Part shown: positions 52,024 through 63,768 of the stretch, piece by piece
How positions within the stretch are numbered: the stretch's first letter is position 1
Layout: every line of letters starts with the position of its first letter
Source of the DNA: Takakia lepidozioides
Taxonomy: Eukaryota; Streptophyta; Takakiopsida; Takakiales; Takakiaceae
Assembly (NCBI GenBank): GCA_030704615.1
Contig: CM060734.1
Coordinates: 1,488,001 to 1,552,000, forward strand
DNA length: 64,000 bases
Direction of reading: 5' to 3'
Made by a program: the position numbers and the translations under genes
Notes under the pieces: generated by a model
Database searches by the model: none
What the model saw: only the letters and a program-made list of their open reading frames with translations
What the model was told of the DNA's origin: nothing

Positions 52024-53100
52024 TTAAATGGCCTCTGTCTTTCTGGGATCCACAAGAAGTCCCCTCTTACACACAATGTGTCCCAAAAGTACCCCTGAAT
52101 TCACACATAAACTACACTTCTCTGGATTCAGGCCCAGACCTCTCATCCTGCATCTGGCCAAACATAACTCCAATTTATGCAAGTGCTCATTCTTAGAGCT
52201 GTCCACACTGAAATCATCAAAGAACACCTGCATGAAATCATCCAGATACTCGTGGAAAGATTCACTTATCACTCTATGAAAAGTTGCTGGTGCATTACAA
52301 AGTCCAAAAGGCATGACTTTGTATGCATAAGCACCCCAGTCTGTGATGAAAGTTGTCTTTCCCTGGTCTTCCTCTACCACTTGCACTTGGTTATACCCAC
52401 TGAAGCCATCCATGAATGAATACATCTCATGGCCTGCCACAGTGTCCAGTACTGCTTCTGTGAATGACAAAGGGAAAGGATCTTTCTTTGTACAAGCATT
52501 CAACTTCTTGTAGTTAACACAAATTCTTAGTTTACCATTCTTCTTGGGAACTATCACAATGGGTGACAACCAAGTTGTATACTCTATCGGGTATATAAAC
52601 TTAGCCTCAGCCAACTTCTTGATCTCTTCCCCAACCTTCTGTGCATAGTTGGGATTCATTCTTTACCTTGCCTGTTTAATTGGTACTAACCCTGGTTCCA
52701 GTTCAATCTTATGCTGACGGATCTCAGGTGGTATCCCTTTCAGATCCTCATAGCTCCAAGCAAATATATCTCTGTATTTGATGAACAGACTCTTAGCTTC
52801 CTCAAAGAATTCTGGCTCCAAGTCAGCCTCTACTTTCACCATTCTTGGTTCCTCCTCAGTTCCCACATTCACTTCTCTCACCTGCTCATCAGCTGTGATT
52901 GTCCAACCAGTCACTACTTCATCCTGTAAACTCACAGTGGCTGGTTCTTCTAGGATTTCCATTTCTCCCTCTCTTTCTTCATAGAAATGTGGTGGGTAAC
53001 TGCTTGTTTCACCCTCAATTGGTGTTGTTATCACTACATCACAGCAAATACCTTTTAAACAACTTAGGCCCTCCAGTTGTATTTCTGCAACCTACTCCCA
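52024..53100 (-). pseudogene. Family A reverse transcriptase
   Basis: Frames 53034-52663 (linker with GTEEEPRMVKVEADLEPEFF) and 52659-52024 (FMDGFSGYNQ, MPFGLCNAP, FFDDFSVDS). The catalytic motif reads FFDD, so the two Asp are kept. One stop between the frames near 52660. Confidence 0.9.
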
Positions 53101-53266
53101 TAGGCCGTCCTCTGGCTTCCAAGATCATTTTATTCTACAAAATTAGCTTTTAGGAACTATTTTGACACCTACTCAAACTCGTTTAGGGTGAAGGGTTTAG
53201 AGTTACGTCTTATTAGTAAACCTCGTTTAGTATTGCTCCGATTGTTGCAAAATGGCAGAGGGTCAG
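53101..53266. mobile_element. 166-bp insertion with 6-bp target duplication (MITE-like)
   Basis: Interrupts the pol frame at ...CTACTCCCA; the other copies read straight through. CTCCCA flanks it at 53095-53100 and 53267-53272. Its ends (TAGGCCGTCCTCTGGC and, reversed, CTGACCCTCTGCC) are weakly similar. A/T-rich centre without coding capacity. Family unknown. Confidence 0.6.
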
Positions 53267-54009
53267 CTCCCACTCTGGGTGTGCAGCGAACAGGGTAGCT
53301 TCCTGCTCCTCATCAAGTCCTCTCCTCTAGTCATACTCTCTGACTTCCCGAGGTCTTCTCGTAGCAGGTAGTCTACTAGATTTCTTTATGGTGATTTGTA
53401 TCTTGTGCTTCCCATCATGCACAGTTAGTAACTGGGAATTCCAGTCATGGAATACCTTGGCCTGTTTCAACCATGGTCGACCCAGCAATAAGGAGTAAGC
53501 TTCCATGACATCATCCATTTTCAACACAGTCACTGTGATCTTAAAGATCATCTTTTGAATCTGTATCTTAACTCCCCTTATCAAACCCAATGGCTGTACA
53601 CTTCTTTGATCTGCCATTGTTACTGTGAATGGGGCTGGTTTCATGTTACTTAAACCAAGCTTCTACCTTAATTGGTCTGTTATGATATTCATTCCAGAGC
53701 CTCCATCTATCAGTACATCAGTCAAGTCTGTGCTTCCAATTCTCAATTGGATTACTGGCATAGAATCATCAACGTCCATGACTGTTTCTTGCCTTTCCGG
53801 CTTCACAATATAGCTTGTCACCTTGCTGTTCAGGTCTATGTTCCCTGTCACATGAACAATCTGATTAATTGCTTGATACAGCCTGTGCCTACAATGAGGT
53901 GCCACAGCCAATAGCTGTCCAATGGTAATCTCTGCTTTGGACTGGCATATTACTTCAGCCAAAGTCCCTTCATTACCTTGCACTTGTACAGCTTCCTTCT
54001 TCACTTCAT
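53267..54009 (-). pseudogene. Family A aspartic protease region
   Basis: Frame 54004-53663 reads MDVDDSMPVIQLRIGSTDLT and LIDGGSGMN; 53644-53327 continues with MKPAPFTVTMADQRSVQ and SLLLGRPWLKQ. A stop near 53662 separates them. Confidence 0.85.
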
Positions 54010-55960
54010 CTCACTCACTTCATCTTCTCTTTCAGAATCAGAGGAATCTACCATAGGGATATCAGTACTCTTCTGCATTTCCCGTATGGTATCAGCCACT
54101 TCCTTGTGCAGTTCCTTCTCATCTCTCCAAGCCTCATCATCTTCAGGCACATCACTGCCATCTTCATTATCATCATCTTCCTCATCTACTGGAGGTATTA
54201 GTTTAGCTTTGCTTCTGGTTACTATCATTGTACTTACTTCTGGTACAACACATGGCCTAAACCATGTGAGCTGCCACCACTGGGCCCTCATTCACAGGAG
54301 CTCTCATAACATTCTGGTGTCTGATCCAGAATGGACAGGCTGCCTTACGATGTTGTGCCTGATTACAATAGTAACACAGTTCTTCCCCATTAGGTCCTCG
54401 CCCTTGGTCTGTTCTGGGATTGTTTCTATATCCTGATTCCCTGGCTGGTAATTCCCCCTTGGATTACCCAGATAGTTGCCTCTCGGATTGCCTTGGTAAT
54501 TCCCTCTTGGATTACCTCTCCCTTCCATACCATTGTTATAACCACCAGGCCTACCATACTGATCCTGATCATTGTTCCTTCTAGGCTGGGGCTGCACTTG
54601 ATGCACCCTTACTTGCCTAGGTTCTCTTGCAGCTGTCCTTCTGTTGTAATAACAATTCTCTGTAGAATGGTTATCCATTTTACAGATAGTACAGTGTTTC
54701 TCCTTCATGTGGCATTCAGCTGTGGTATGGCCTTCATTCTGGCATTTTGCACACCAAACACCATTCCTCCAATGTGTTGCAGCCTCTGTGGCATATTTCT
54801 TCAAGATCTCCTCCAGTCTTTTCTCATAGTTTTCCCTCTGCAACTTCTCTTTTCTTACTCTTCCTTTTGAGCTCTTGCTCTTCTTCCTCATCTAACTCAT
54901 CCTCAGAGTCCTCATCATCCCGTTTATCTCTTCTGAGCATTCCCAATTGCTCAATCTTGTTGGCTGTTTCAAATGCCTCCTCCACTGTATTATGGGGTAA
55001 CATATCCACTTTCTTTTGCAACTCAGGTCTTAGTCCACTCACAAACCAAGTCTTCTATAATCGTGGTGCTGGTACAGCAGCCAACTTTTTCATCATCAAT
55101 TCCATCTTTTCCATGTACTCTTCAACAGTTTCATGCTTCTTTTGCTTTAACTGTTGTAAACTTCCATACACTTTATCCTCAGTTTTACTTGTCCTGAACC
55201 TATTTCAGAATATTGTACTTAAGCCATTCCAGGTTAGGAAATGATTATCAGGGAATCTTGCATACCGTTCACTTGCTTTCTTTAAAAGTGAACAAGGAAA
55301 CAGTCTCATTTTGGCATCATCGCCATTCTCATTGTTCACAATACACATGTGCTCAAATTGGCTGATGTGTACATCAGGATCCCCTTTTCCTGCATATATT
55401 GGAAAAGGTGGTTTTGCCCGTGTTGGTTGTAACGCCATCTGTGGCCCTACCCCCTACCTACTGACAGGTGCTGGCCCCCCTGCTGGTGCTGGTCCTTGAG
55501 GACCTGTTGTAGTTGTGGTGGAACTTCCACCAAGTGCTGGGCCCTGAGCACTCCCTGCTACTGGCCCCACTATATTCACAGTATTCCCAGCTCCAGTTGC
55601 ACTACTTCCCACACTCCCTGTCCCCCCAGAGCCAGATCCAGACTGCCCGCCTGATCCCCCTGAACGACACCTTTGTTGGCCTGTGATCCAAGTGCCCCAC
55701 TTGATCCAGGTCCAACAGGTTGGGATGTCCTGGTTGTAGTCTCAACCTCAGCTGTTGGGTCTACTTCTTCATATTCTTCCTCTTCCAATTTCTTCTCTCT
55801 GTTTTCATCTTCCAAGTTCTGCCCTTGGGTTTCTTCTTCTTCACTCATGTAATTCAATTGCAAGGGTGTTAGAGAGTCTGAACTCTCCGTTGGCTCTGCC
55901 ACATCCTATCCTCCTTCTTCGTCTTCCGTTTCAGAAACTGGAGTTCTTGCTTTTGGTGTT
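54010..55960 (-). pseudogene. Family A gag
   Basis: N-terminal acidic region (55902-55576), capsid-like domain (55438-55205: YAGKGDPDVHISQFEHM, LFPCSLLKKASERY), helical linker (55042-54824), two intact CCHC knuckles (CAKCQNEGHTTAEC near 54745, CTICKMDNHSTENC near 54690), a Gly/Asn/Arg/Gln-rich stretch and the third knuckle near 54340-54380 (CYYCNQAQHRKAAC in a shifted frame). The acidic linker to PR follows (54291-54001). Frameshifts near 55200, 54890, 54400 and 54000. Confidence 0.85.
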
Positions 55961-56577
55961 TCATGCCAACTCTTATCAAAGATTTCTGTCAAATCTTTTA
56001 TCTAGGGATGATCTTCTTCCTGTACCAATTCCCTTAATATTTCTTGCGAAGAATAAGAAGGAGTGGCATCCAACTCTAGTTCTTCCGGTATGGGTGATGT
56101 ACTCTCTGATCTTAATGGTGTGAGAGGTCCAGATGATTCCCCTATGTCTATTCCTCTCTCCCAAAGATATGGATAATTAGCTTTTAAATAACTTTCTCTT
56201 TTTGCTGAATATCTCTGGAGTCTAGCTTCTCTTTCATCACTCATGTCCAATGTTTTTCATTTCTTTAATGAGGCAATAACCAAAACTCTCTTCTGTAGTA
56301 TCTCTCATATATGCCTGGGTTTCTTTCAAGCTTCAATGCACCCTTGGCTATACTAGAAGTCTCCGTTACCATATAACCATATGGCAAACAAGTCTGAAAA
56401 GCTGTTCTTGGTGTGAGTTTGATCCACAAAATATCCTTAGGAATCCAATTCTTTACTAGTACAAGCTCTTCATGCATATGAGTGTAAACATTCACTTTCC
56501 TTTCCTCCCAACCTTCAAACTCTACTCGCAATGCTATCACATAAACCAGTGTTGGTAATCAACGTGCTCTTCCTCTA
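55961..56577 (-). pseudogene. Family A leader ORF
   Basis: Frames 56540-56265 and 56250-56002 match 9850-10397: VNVYTHMHEELVLVKNWIPK, LKLERNPGIYERYYRREFWL, SYLKANYPYLWERGIDIGES. It is more complete than the 10-kb copy and adds SSGPLTPLRSESTSPIPEEL. Unknown function. Homology to the other copy stops near 56577, before the expected PBS. Confidence 0.6.
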
Positions 56578-56669
56578 CAGGCCACCTGATAAATCTTTAT
56601 CACTCCTTTCTCCAGACCCCACTCAGGGTCAGCATCATGCACTCTCTTAAGAATGTTTTCTTTACAACC

Positions 56670-57043
56670 GTCTAGTAGAGATGCACTGTAGAGCAGATTA
56701 GAGACACCATGGCTTCGGCTTGATACATGATAGATATTAATATGATTCCTATTTCATAATCACACCGTGTAGAGAGATATGAGTGAAGCTGTGGAATGAA
56801 TGCTTGAGTAGTTGGAACATGGTAGATTGCAGAAGCAATCTCATACTTAATCATAGACAGTAAGGTAAATTGCTAACATGAATGCGAGAAGGAATACAAA
56901 TAGGAAGCACCCCCATGATACACTAGTTGTAGGTCATGACTGATTGTTCTGAGCGGGCTGAGTACTTAGAGATTTCCAACTCTTCTATCTTGGAGTTTCC
57001 ACCTCGGATAGCTAAGGGATGGGTGAGTAAAAGCCGCTCGACA
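56670..57043 (+). repeat. Family A LTR fragment in inverted orientation
   Basis: The last ~375 bp of the LTR in plus sense: GACACCATGGCTTCGGC, then GCTAACATGAA, GTCATGACTGATTGTTCTGA and the terminus CCGCTCGACA at 57043. The adjacent element (44563-56577) is in minus sense, so this cannot be its own 5' LTR. The sequence after the terminus is not PBS-like. Confidence 0.85.
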
Positions 57044-57804
57044 ACAACCACAATTATATCAATCCCTAGTGTCCTACATGGCTCCCCTCATAAACTGTCA
57101 TAAAAAGGGCTATCTCCTCCTACACAGCACAATAACAACCTCAGCCACCCTGAAGCACCTTGCTGCATACACATTTAGCCCCTATCCTCATCCAACAGCC
57201 TGGGCAATTATGCCTTTCTCATGCTGCAATCACTACCCTGCGCACTCTCTCTTCTCCGAACATTCTATCAACTTGTTGCCACCCCCCACTATCCTAAACT
57301 GTCAAATTAACGCCACCATGCTATATCCATACAAACGCGGTCCACTGCTACATTAAATCAAACCTGCCCAGCCCTCGGCGCCATTACAACTATCATTATT
57401 TCTCTAAGCCAGAATCATTATCCCTGCGCACCACAGTGCACAGCCCCCTCTATGCAAAAATTACATCTCCTCCATCAAATGCCACTGGCGACGCCACTAT
57501 GCAACCCTGCACAAGGAGTAAACCTCCTCACCCCTTTTCATCATGCTAACATGATGCAAATTTTGTCATGGAGTAATCTGCCAACAGCCCCACATAACCT
57601 CCTCCGCCACCCAAGAGGGCGCCACAGTAAAAGCCATCACCCCCGCGCTCCAAACTGCCTAGTCACACCAGCCGCCACGATAAATGACTCCTTCCCATGC
57701 TCCACCCATATATTCCCATTCTGCAATATACACAAACACCTCTCTCTACCTACCTACATCTCGCTTCTTCTTCTTCTTCCCTATCGCACAAAGTTTCTCT
57801 ACGT
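57044..57804. other. No feature seen
   Basis: C/A-rich plus strand with several open frames but no motif or match elsewhere in the window. May belong to the leader of the following ORF. Confidence 0.4.
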
Positions 57805-58329
57805 ATGTCTAGTTCTAAGTCCTGCAGTATCCAAAAACGCACCGGTAGTATTTGCAAGCAACCACGCCAGAAGGATAGGAACCCGAGTAGCATTAAGCCT
57901 TCCGCCATTTCTCTCTTAGCCGAACACTTCTCTACTCAAATGACCCACCATTAGACAGCCACTGCTATGACTGACCACGCCAAAGACGACGCTGATGTAA
58001 GTGACATGCACTTATCTGATGAGCAATACTTTGCCAATGAACAGGTGTACCAGACCTACTCCGCGCAGAATGTCACAACAATGTCGAAAGGACGCACTCC
58101 ATCTCTTCCAGCATCGGCACTCCCTGCGCCTACAAAGTCCCCAGACCAGCCAATGGCACCCAAACCTGCTTCAATCGCTTCACCAGCATAGGACCTAGCT
58201 ATAAGCCCCGGTCTTAAACGCCACTCCAGTGCATTCAATAGCGATATCGGGAGCTTGCACTCGGAATCCAAGAAGTCAACACTACAAGGAATCGTCGATT
58301 TAACAACTGGCAAAACGACTGCAAAGTGA
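57805..58329 (+). pseudogene. Unidentified hydrophilic ORF remnant
   Basis: One plus-strand frame with two TAG stops (near 57952 and 58189): SICKQPRQKDRNPSSIKPSA, then TDHAKDDADVSDMHLSDEQY, then SDIGSLHSESKKSTLQGIVD. Low hydrophobicity and Ser/Pro/Lys content resemble a LINE ORF1 leader or a disordered nuclear protein. Not recognised. Confidence 0.3.
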
Positions 58330-59290
58330 GTCGTTGCAAACAAAAAACAACTGGGCAACTCGGAGTGCCAACAGACTAGTCTCTTCCGACAGCCCAGTCA
58401 TTTCAGTCATGACGTGGTCGGAGTGGTTTCGGTCAATCGTTCCGCCGACTGCGGCTCAATTTTATTTTTTTCTTGGGGGGGGAGGGGGGACGTGGCAGCA
58501 CCGTGCGTGGCGTTGACCGAATCTTGGACCTTGACCAAGTGGACTTTTGACCGGGGGGTGCAACTTCCCCACGGCGACGACGCTGGAAATACAGCCGCGT
58601 GGCCATGCGTCAAGACGCCACGTGTTCTCTATCGTGGATGTGGCCACGTGCAGGCCTAAGGCCACACCGCGTGGCGCAATAAGTTGTCTGCTGGTTGCCT
58701 TTACAACTTGCAAGTGGAATCGACAACTAAGGTGTTGAAGTGATAGATGCAACTGGAGGTTTGAAATGCACTACTTCACTAGTGAGATACATCGACTGTG
58801 GGTTGGGAACCAGGCACTCGTAGTGGTTGCAATGACTTGGGGGCTGCGACTTGTAGTTCATACATGTGCAATACTATTTCTATCGTCTCCGAATAGCAAC
58901 ACAGATGCTACAATGGCCATACTACAAACAATGCAATCAACACAATCTCCTGCACACAGCCACTGATCTTGCGGATGTGATTGAGACTGGAGAACATACA
59001 GACCATCCCATCAAAGCACGAAAAGAAATAAACATGATGAAGAGCGCGTGACATTGTATTAAGACAATATCTCAAAACCATCCCTTACAATGCACAAACT
59101 CATCAGTCTGTAACGACCATGATTAGAACAAAAAAAAAACCTATCGCATATGGTTCTCCTGCACCTAACTTAAACTTCACTTCAAGCCCTAGAATTGCCT
59201 CTAAATCAATAGAAATGTCTTCAGTGGACTGAGTTCAACACAAAGAAGTGTAGCGAACCTCAAAGCAGCTGCTTCAGGTTTTATAGGATC
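58330..59290. other. No gene seen
   Basis: 58440-58700 is GC-rich with GGCCACGTG and GACGCCACGTG words. A poly-G stretch lies at 58477-58490. Short frames have no recognised motif. Confidence 0.4.
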
Positions 59291-59915
59291 TATCACGGAC
59301 ATAGCCCAGAGGAACTTACCAGGAGTAAATACCAGAAGTTACCAAGTTATCAAGTTACCGGAAGTTACCATGATGTACCATGATTTATCATTAGTTACCA
59401 AGTTATCGGGAGTTTACCAAATTACCAAGAGTAACTTGGGAAACTGCTCATGAAGCTTCATTTGGAGGAAACTTCTCCATCAAGATACCTCCTTTAATTA
59501 AGGAAGCTTCTCCATCAAGAAACCTTTGTTTAATCTTGGAAACTTCTCCATCAAGAAACCTCTATAGGATAAGCTTCTTATGGAACTTCTTAGTAGCCAG
59601 TATATATAGGAGGCGAGACTGGACACTCTTCAGTCTCGCCAACACAAGTTCAAGCTACTCTTGTTCCCAGTCCCAGTACTCCAGTCCAGCTTCCAGTACT
59701 CTAGTCCAGTTTCCAGTATCTGGTACCCAGTCCAGTTTCCAGCATTCCAGTATTCGAGTCGAGTTCCAGTATCTTGTACTCTTGTCCATTGTTATAAAGA
59801 TCATCTTGATGTTTATCCACCATGCATTCGGCCACGCCAACCTTGACTTCTTGTCTAGTCTTGTACCTCTAGTCTGATCTTTTGTTTGTGTTCACTAATG
59901 TTTTCGTCCTTGGCA
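59291..59915 (+). repeat. Family C 5' LTR, 625 bp
   Basis: TATCACGGACATAGCCC (mutated from TGTCACGG) to CGTCCTTGGCA. Contains the GGTAA(A/C)TCATGG-type repeat (59330-59420), TATATATA (59601-59608) and CCAGTATTCGAGTCGAGTTCC repeats (59660-59780). The next bases, GTTTGGCGAGAC, are where the PBS should lie and are not of the iMet type. Confidence 0.85.
59601..59640 (+). promoter_or_regulatory. TATA box and adjoining stem-loop of the family C LTR
   Basis: TATATATA (59601-59608), three bases, then GGCGAGACTG (59612-59621), loop GACACTCTT with one overlap to the stem edge, and CAGTCTCGCC (59631-59640). Same layout as 42016-42055; the loop differs by one base. Confidence 0.55.
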
Positions 59916-59953
59916 GTTTGGCGAGACTAAAGTTTGTTCCTTAGTTAGTTAAG

Positions 59954-60958
59954 ATGGAAGGCACATTTGCGGAAATGGTCGCCACATTGCAAAGTCTTTA
60001 GCTCCAGATGCAAGAACTTCGTACCTCTACCGCCCAATTGCAAGCTGATTGTAATAACAAATTTCAGAGTTGAAGGAGTCGAACAATGGATCTTCAACCC
60101 ATACGAGTCCATACTGCAATAGCTCCTACTGCAATGGTTCCTCTTCAACAGATTACGAGAGAACCAAAAATCAACATGCCCGAGAAATTTGATGGGACGA
60201 GATCAAGATTTCGCGGTTTTGTTCAACAAGTACGACTGTTCCTACGACTACATCCACAATGCTACCCCAATGAAGGTATTCAAGTGGGATTTGTGGGCAC
60301 CCTTCTATCAGACACTGCCCTATCTTGGTTCGCACCGCTATTAGAAAAAAAATCGCATTTACTATATAATTTTGAAGCATTCATGTCCGAGTTCACTGCA
60401 ACGTTTGAAGAGAATGATAGAGAGAGAGTTGCAGAGACAAAGATGCGAAATCTTCGACAAGGAGCACGTCTTGCTTCCGTTTATGCTGTCGAATTTTGAC
60501 AACTTGCGTGCGACCTCGACTGAAATGAGAAGAGCCTCATTAGTCAGTTTCGATGTGGGCTAAAAGAGGATGTAAGAGATTTGTTGCTGACAATGCCAAA
60601 CGTGAGCACACTGAGTGAATTCATCACCCAAGTCATTGCATACGATAATCGTTTGTTCGAAAGATGTCAAGAGAAGCGATCTGGATGGTCGACGACGCAT
60701 CATGCCGCTGCTACTACGGCACTAAACACATCGATCCATCAGACATCCGGTAGTGATCCTATGCAGATTGATGTTGTCTGATTCAAGCCACTGACGCCAC
60801 AAGAAAAACAAAGACGACGCTCGAATGGATTATGCCTTTATTGCGGAGAAGAAGATCACATAGCATTAAACTGCCCCAACAAGAGAAGATTCAAAGCTCG
60901 GGGCGCAACTCAAGTGTTTGATACGAGGAGGTCAGAAAACGAAGATGTCCAGTCACAG
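59954..60958 (+). pseudogene. Family C gag
   Basis: One frame from ATG 59954 with stops near 59999, 60074, 60497, 60521 and 60779. Capsid-like domain (INMPEKFDGTRSRFRGFVQQ, ALSWFAPLLEK, FEAFMSEFTATFEE), then a CCHC knuckle (CLYCGEEDHIALNC near 60835-60875). Several stops fit CGA-to-TGA or TGG-to-TGA change, as from cytosine methylation and deamination. Confidence 0.85.
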
Positions 60959-60966
60959 TAGGGACC

Positions 60967-62324
60967 ATGCGGCTGGACACCACAAATTTCTCACCGAAAA
61001 AATGTCTCTTTCTATCTCCAGACCCTGCACCTTGCTTCACAGTTTTGGTAAAAATCAGAGTGCAAAATCGAGATATCTCTGTAGAAGCACTTTTGGACTC
61101 AGGGGCTTCAGCTTGTTTTATGGACAAAAACTTTGCGAAGCAACACAATTTAACGCTCGTAAAGAAGAAACTCTCGGCCCCCGTTGAAGTCATCAATGGA
61201 CGACCTTTAGCATCAGGAAATGTGGACCATGAAACTCGACCACTTGAATAAAACTTAAAGATCAAGCATCACATATTGTTTTCAACGTCATCCAGTCTCC
61301 AACGAATCATGTGATCCTTGGACTTCCCTGGTTCGTACTTCACAATCCTGACATCGACTGGCGATCGCGAAAAATTTCTGCAAGACAAAAATGTAGAAAT
61401 ATCAAAGGTATTCAACCTCTATTCCTTGGAGCTAAAGCTTTCATGAGAGCTACCAAAAAGAATGCGACATTTGCACTTTATGCGACTCCGATCAAGACCA
61501 CAACAGACAAAGGTTCTCAACATTATCCGCTCAATATCAAGATTTCAAGGATGTCTTCAAGACGAAAAATGCAGACATATTGCCATAACATCGACCTTAT
61601 GACTGTGCAATTGAGTTACAAGAAGGAGCCCAACCACCATTCGGCCCAATCTATAACTTATCTCAGACGGAGTTGGTTGCATTACGTGAATACAATGATG
61701 AAAATTTGTCGAAGCACTTCATCCGATATTCAAAATCACTTGCGGGGGCGGCTATTTTGTTTGTGAAAAAGAAGGACGGATCATTACGCATGTGTGAAGA
61801 CTATGGCGGTCTCAACAAAGTTACAATTAAGAATCGTTATCCGTTGCCGCTGATTTCTGGGCTTCTCGACCAGCTAGGACGAGCGAAGATTTTCACCAAA
61901 ATTGACTTGAAAGGAGCTTACAACCTTGTACGGATAAAAGAAGGAGGCGAATGGAAAACAATTTTTTCGAACAAAATATGGACATTTTGAATACAGTGTT
62001 ATGCCTTTCGGTCTTACAAATGCTCCAGCAATTTTCCAACATATGATGAATGACAACTTTCGAGAATTTTTAGATGACTTTGTAGTCATCTATTTGGACG
62101 ACATTTTGATATTTTCACATAATGAAGAAGAACATTGTAGGCCGTCATATACGCCTTGTCCTTGATAATTTAAGAGAAAGATGATTATATGCCAAGTTGG
62201 AAAAATGTCTTTCCATCAATCTGAGGTCGAATTTCTGGGCTACATTATTTCCGACAAAGGTGTCTTTATGGATCAGAAGAAAATACAAACCATCATCGAG
62301 TGGATTAAACCTCGCAGGAATCCT
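60967..62324 (+). pseudogene. Family C protease and reverse transcriptase
   Basis: PR at 60967-61250 (LLDSGASACFMDKNFAK, D-S-G). A VILGLPWF segment follows near 61311. RT at about 61730-62310: [63 protein letters not shown] (YLDD near 62092), then EVEFLGYIISDKGVFMDQKK. Several frameshifts (near 61250, 61660, 61980, 62140). Truncated before RNase H. Confidence 0.85.
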
Positions 62325-63768
62325 GACTGGCATACAGTGTATGCCCACCATGTCTGGAAGCTTATACTGTAAGACTTGTGTCAACCTCTTGCGGGCAAGA
62401 TTAGTGTATGCCCGTAGCTCATCATCTGTATAGCTGAGTGGTGTGCCAATGACTTTGGAGAAGTATAGCCACTTCTTGGCTTCATGCCCCTTGGAAAAAA
62501 TGTGGTCAAGACCCAAGTTCTCCTTGGTCAAGTTCTCCAGAGCAAAAGTAAACCAAGAACGAAGTTGGGGATCCTTCTGAAGCATGATCCTTACATCATA
62601 CAGATATGTATGTGATAGAACTGAAGGTAACACCCAATGCTCTCCACTGGAATAAGTCTGAAATCTCATCTGTATCTTCTGCTGCTCAATGTGATAGCGT
62701 GAAATAAAACAAGCAGTATATTACAATCCACAACCCATGACCAAACTAGGTACCTCCTTGGTCTCGGTGTAAGTGAATCCATGAACAATCTGGAAGGCAA
62801 TTTATTCCTTTAGCATGGTTCTTACCTCAGACCGGTACCGCGCAAAATGGTGATCTTCAATGGGTCTGTCAGTTGGAAGAACTTTAGTCCGAGTTGCCAC
62901 TAGCAACCAAATGCGCATAATCTGGTAATAGAGTGCCAAAGACTCTGGAGGACTGAATTCTTTCCAAGCCAAATCCATAACAATGGGAATTTGGTTGAAG
63001 GGTAGAATCATAGCCCGATTGTATTCAAGTGCAACAGGAGTAAAGAAGCATCACCCCAAACCTCAGACAGTGATTGCTGCAGTGCCATGGTATCAACACT
63101 GTCGACCTAGCGTGGTTGCTGTGATGTTGTTGCCACAGTCCCTCCTGATGTTGGCAAGTCTTGCACTTCCTGTGCTGAAGATTGGAAAATCAAAGTCCTT
63201 GCGTGCAAATAAGTAGTTGTTCCTTAGGAACAAAGGCCTTTTTGTCAATGTTGGAGCTCAAGTCATCCACTTGAGTCTGCAGTCCTTCTACATCCTCCTG
63301 TAACTCAACTATCCGACTATAGACATTGTCTATAGTGGTTGTGGCAATGTTCTACACCCGTAACCTGAGATCATTCATCTCGTCTTGGGTGAGCTTTCTT
63401 AGTGCTTTCCCTTCCACTGGCCCTTGTGTTAACCACTCTTGCAAATGATGATTATCCACCAAGTCTTGTGTAACACTACGGAGATCCTGCTCCTCCTTGA
63501 GCCGGTATGCTTCCAACTGCTGTTGTAAACTCTCCATGCGCTTCGCATGAGGCTCAACCAGAGCTGCATAGGCAGCTGACAAATTATTGGCTTCTTTCCA
63601 GGCCATTTCACTCACAGAAAGTTCATTCTCCCGTACTGTGATTGTTTGCTGCAATTCAAAGATGTACTTGTCCTTCTGGGCATCGACCCGGTGGAACTGC
63701 TGAATGATATCCTCATTGCGACAGATATAGCCTTCATGTCAGCAATGAGTTTCCCCTGCTCCTAAACT
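62325..63768 (-). pseudogene. Family A accessory-ORF fragment
   Basis: Frames 63654-63352, 63011-62802 and 62669-62325 match 47250-45830: ELSVSEMAWKEANNLSAAYA, PHAKRMESLQQQLEAYRLKE, IVMDLAWKEFSPPESLALYY (here continuous with QIMRIWL, showing the stop at 46428 in the larger copy is a mutation), and YSSGEHWVLPSVLSHTYLYD. The left edge joins family C RT at a shared GGAATCCTG. Confidence 0.78.

Larger units (their letters stand above)
44563..56577 (-). mobile_element. Family A element, most complete copy (lacks its 5' LTR)
   Basis: Minus sense from right to left: leader ORF, gag, PR, RT, RNase H, INT, CACAG repeat, accessory ORF, PPT, 3' LTR. About 12 kb. The 3' LTR abuts family C pol at a clean LTR terminus, so this end is a true integration site (flank AGATA). 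The 5' end is replaced near 56577 by other sequence, so no TSD can be checked. Confidence 0.88.
59291..62324 (+). mobile_element. Family C chromovirus, 5' half
   Basis: 5' LTR, gag, PR and most of RT on the plus strand, cut near 62324 by family A sequence. The LTR and pol match the family of 41736-44562. Confidence 0.88.

Noticed and set aside
44563-57043. Treating 44563-45468 and 56670-57043 as the two LTRs of one element
   Set aside because: They are in opposite orientation, and the second lacks its first ~500 bp and any adjacent PBS.
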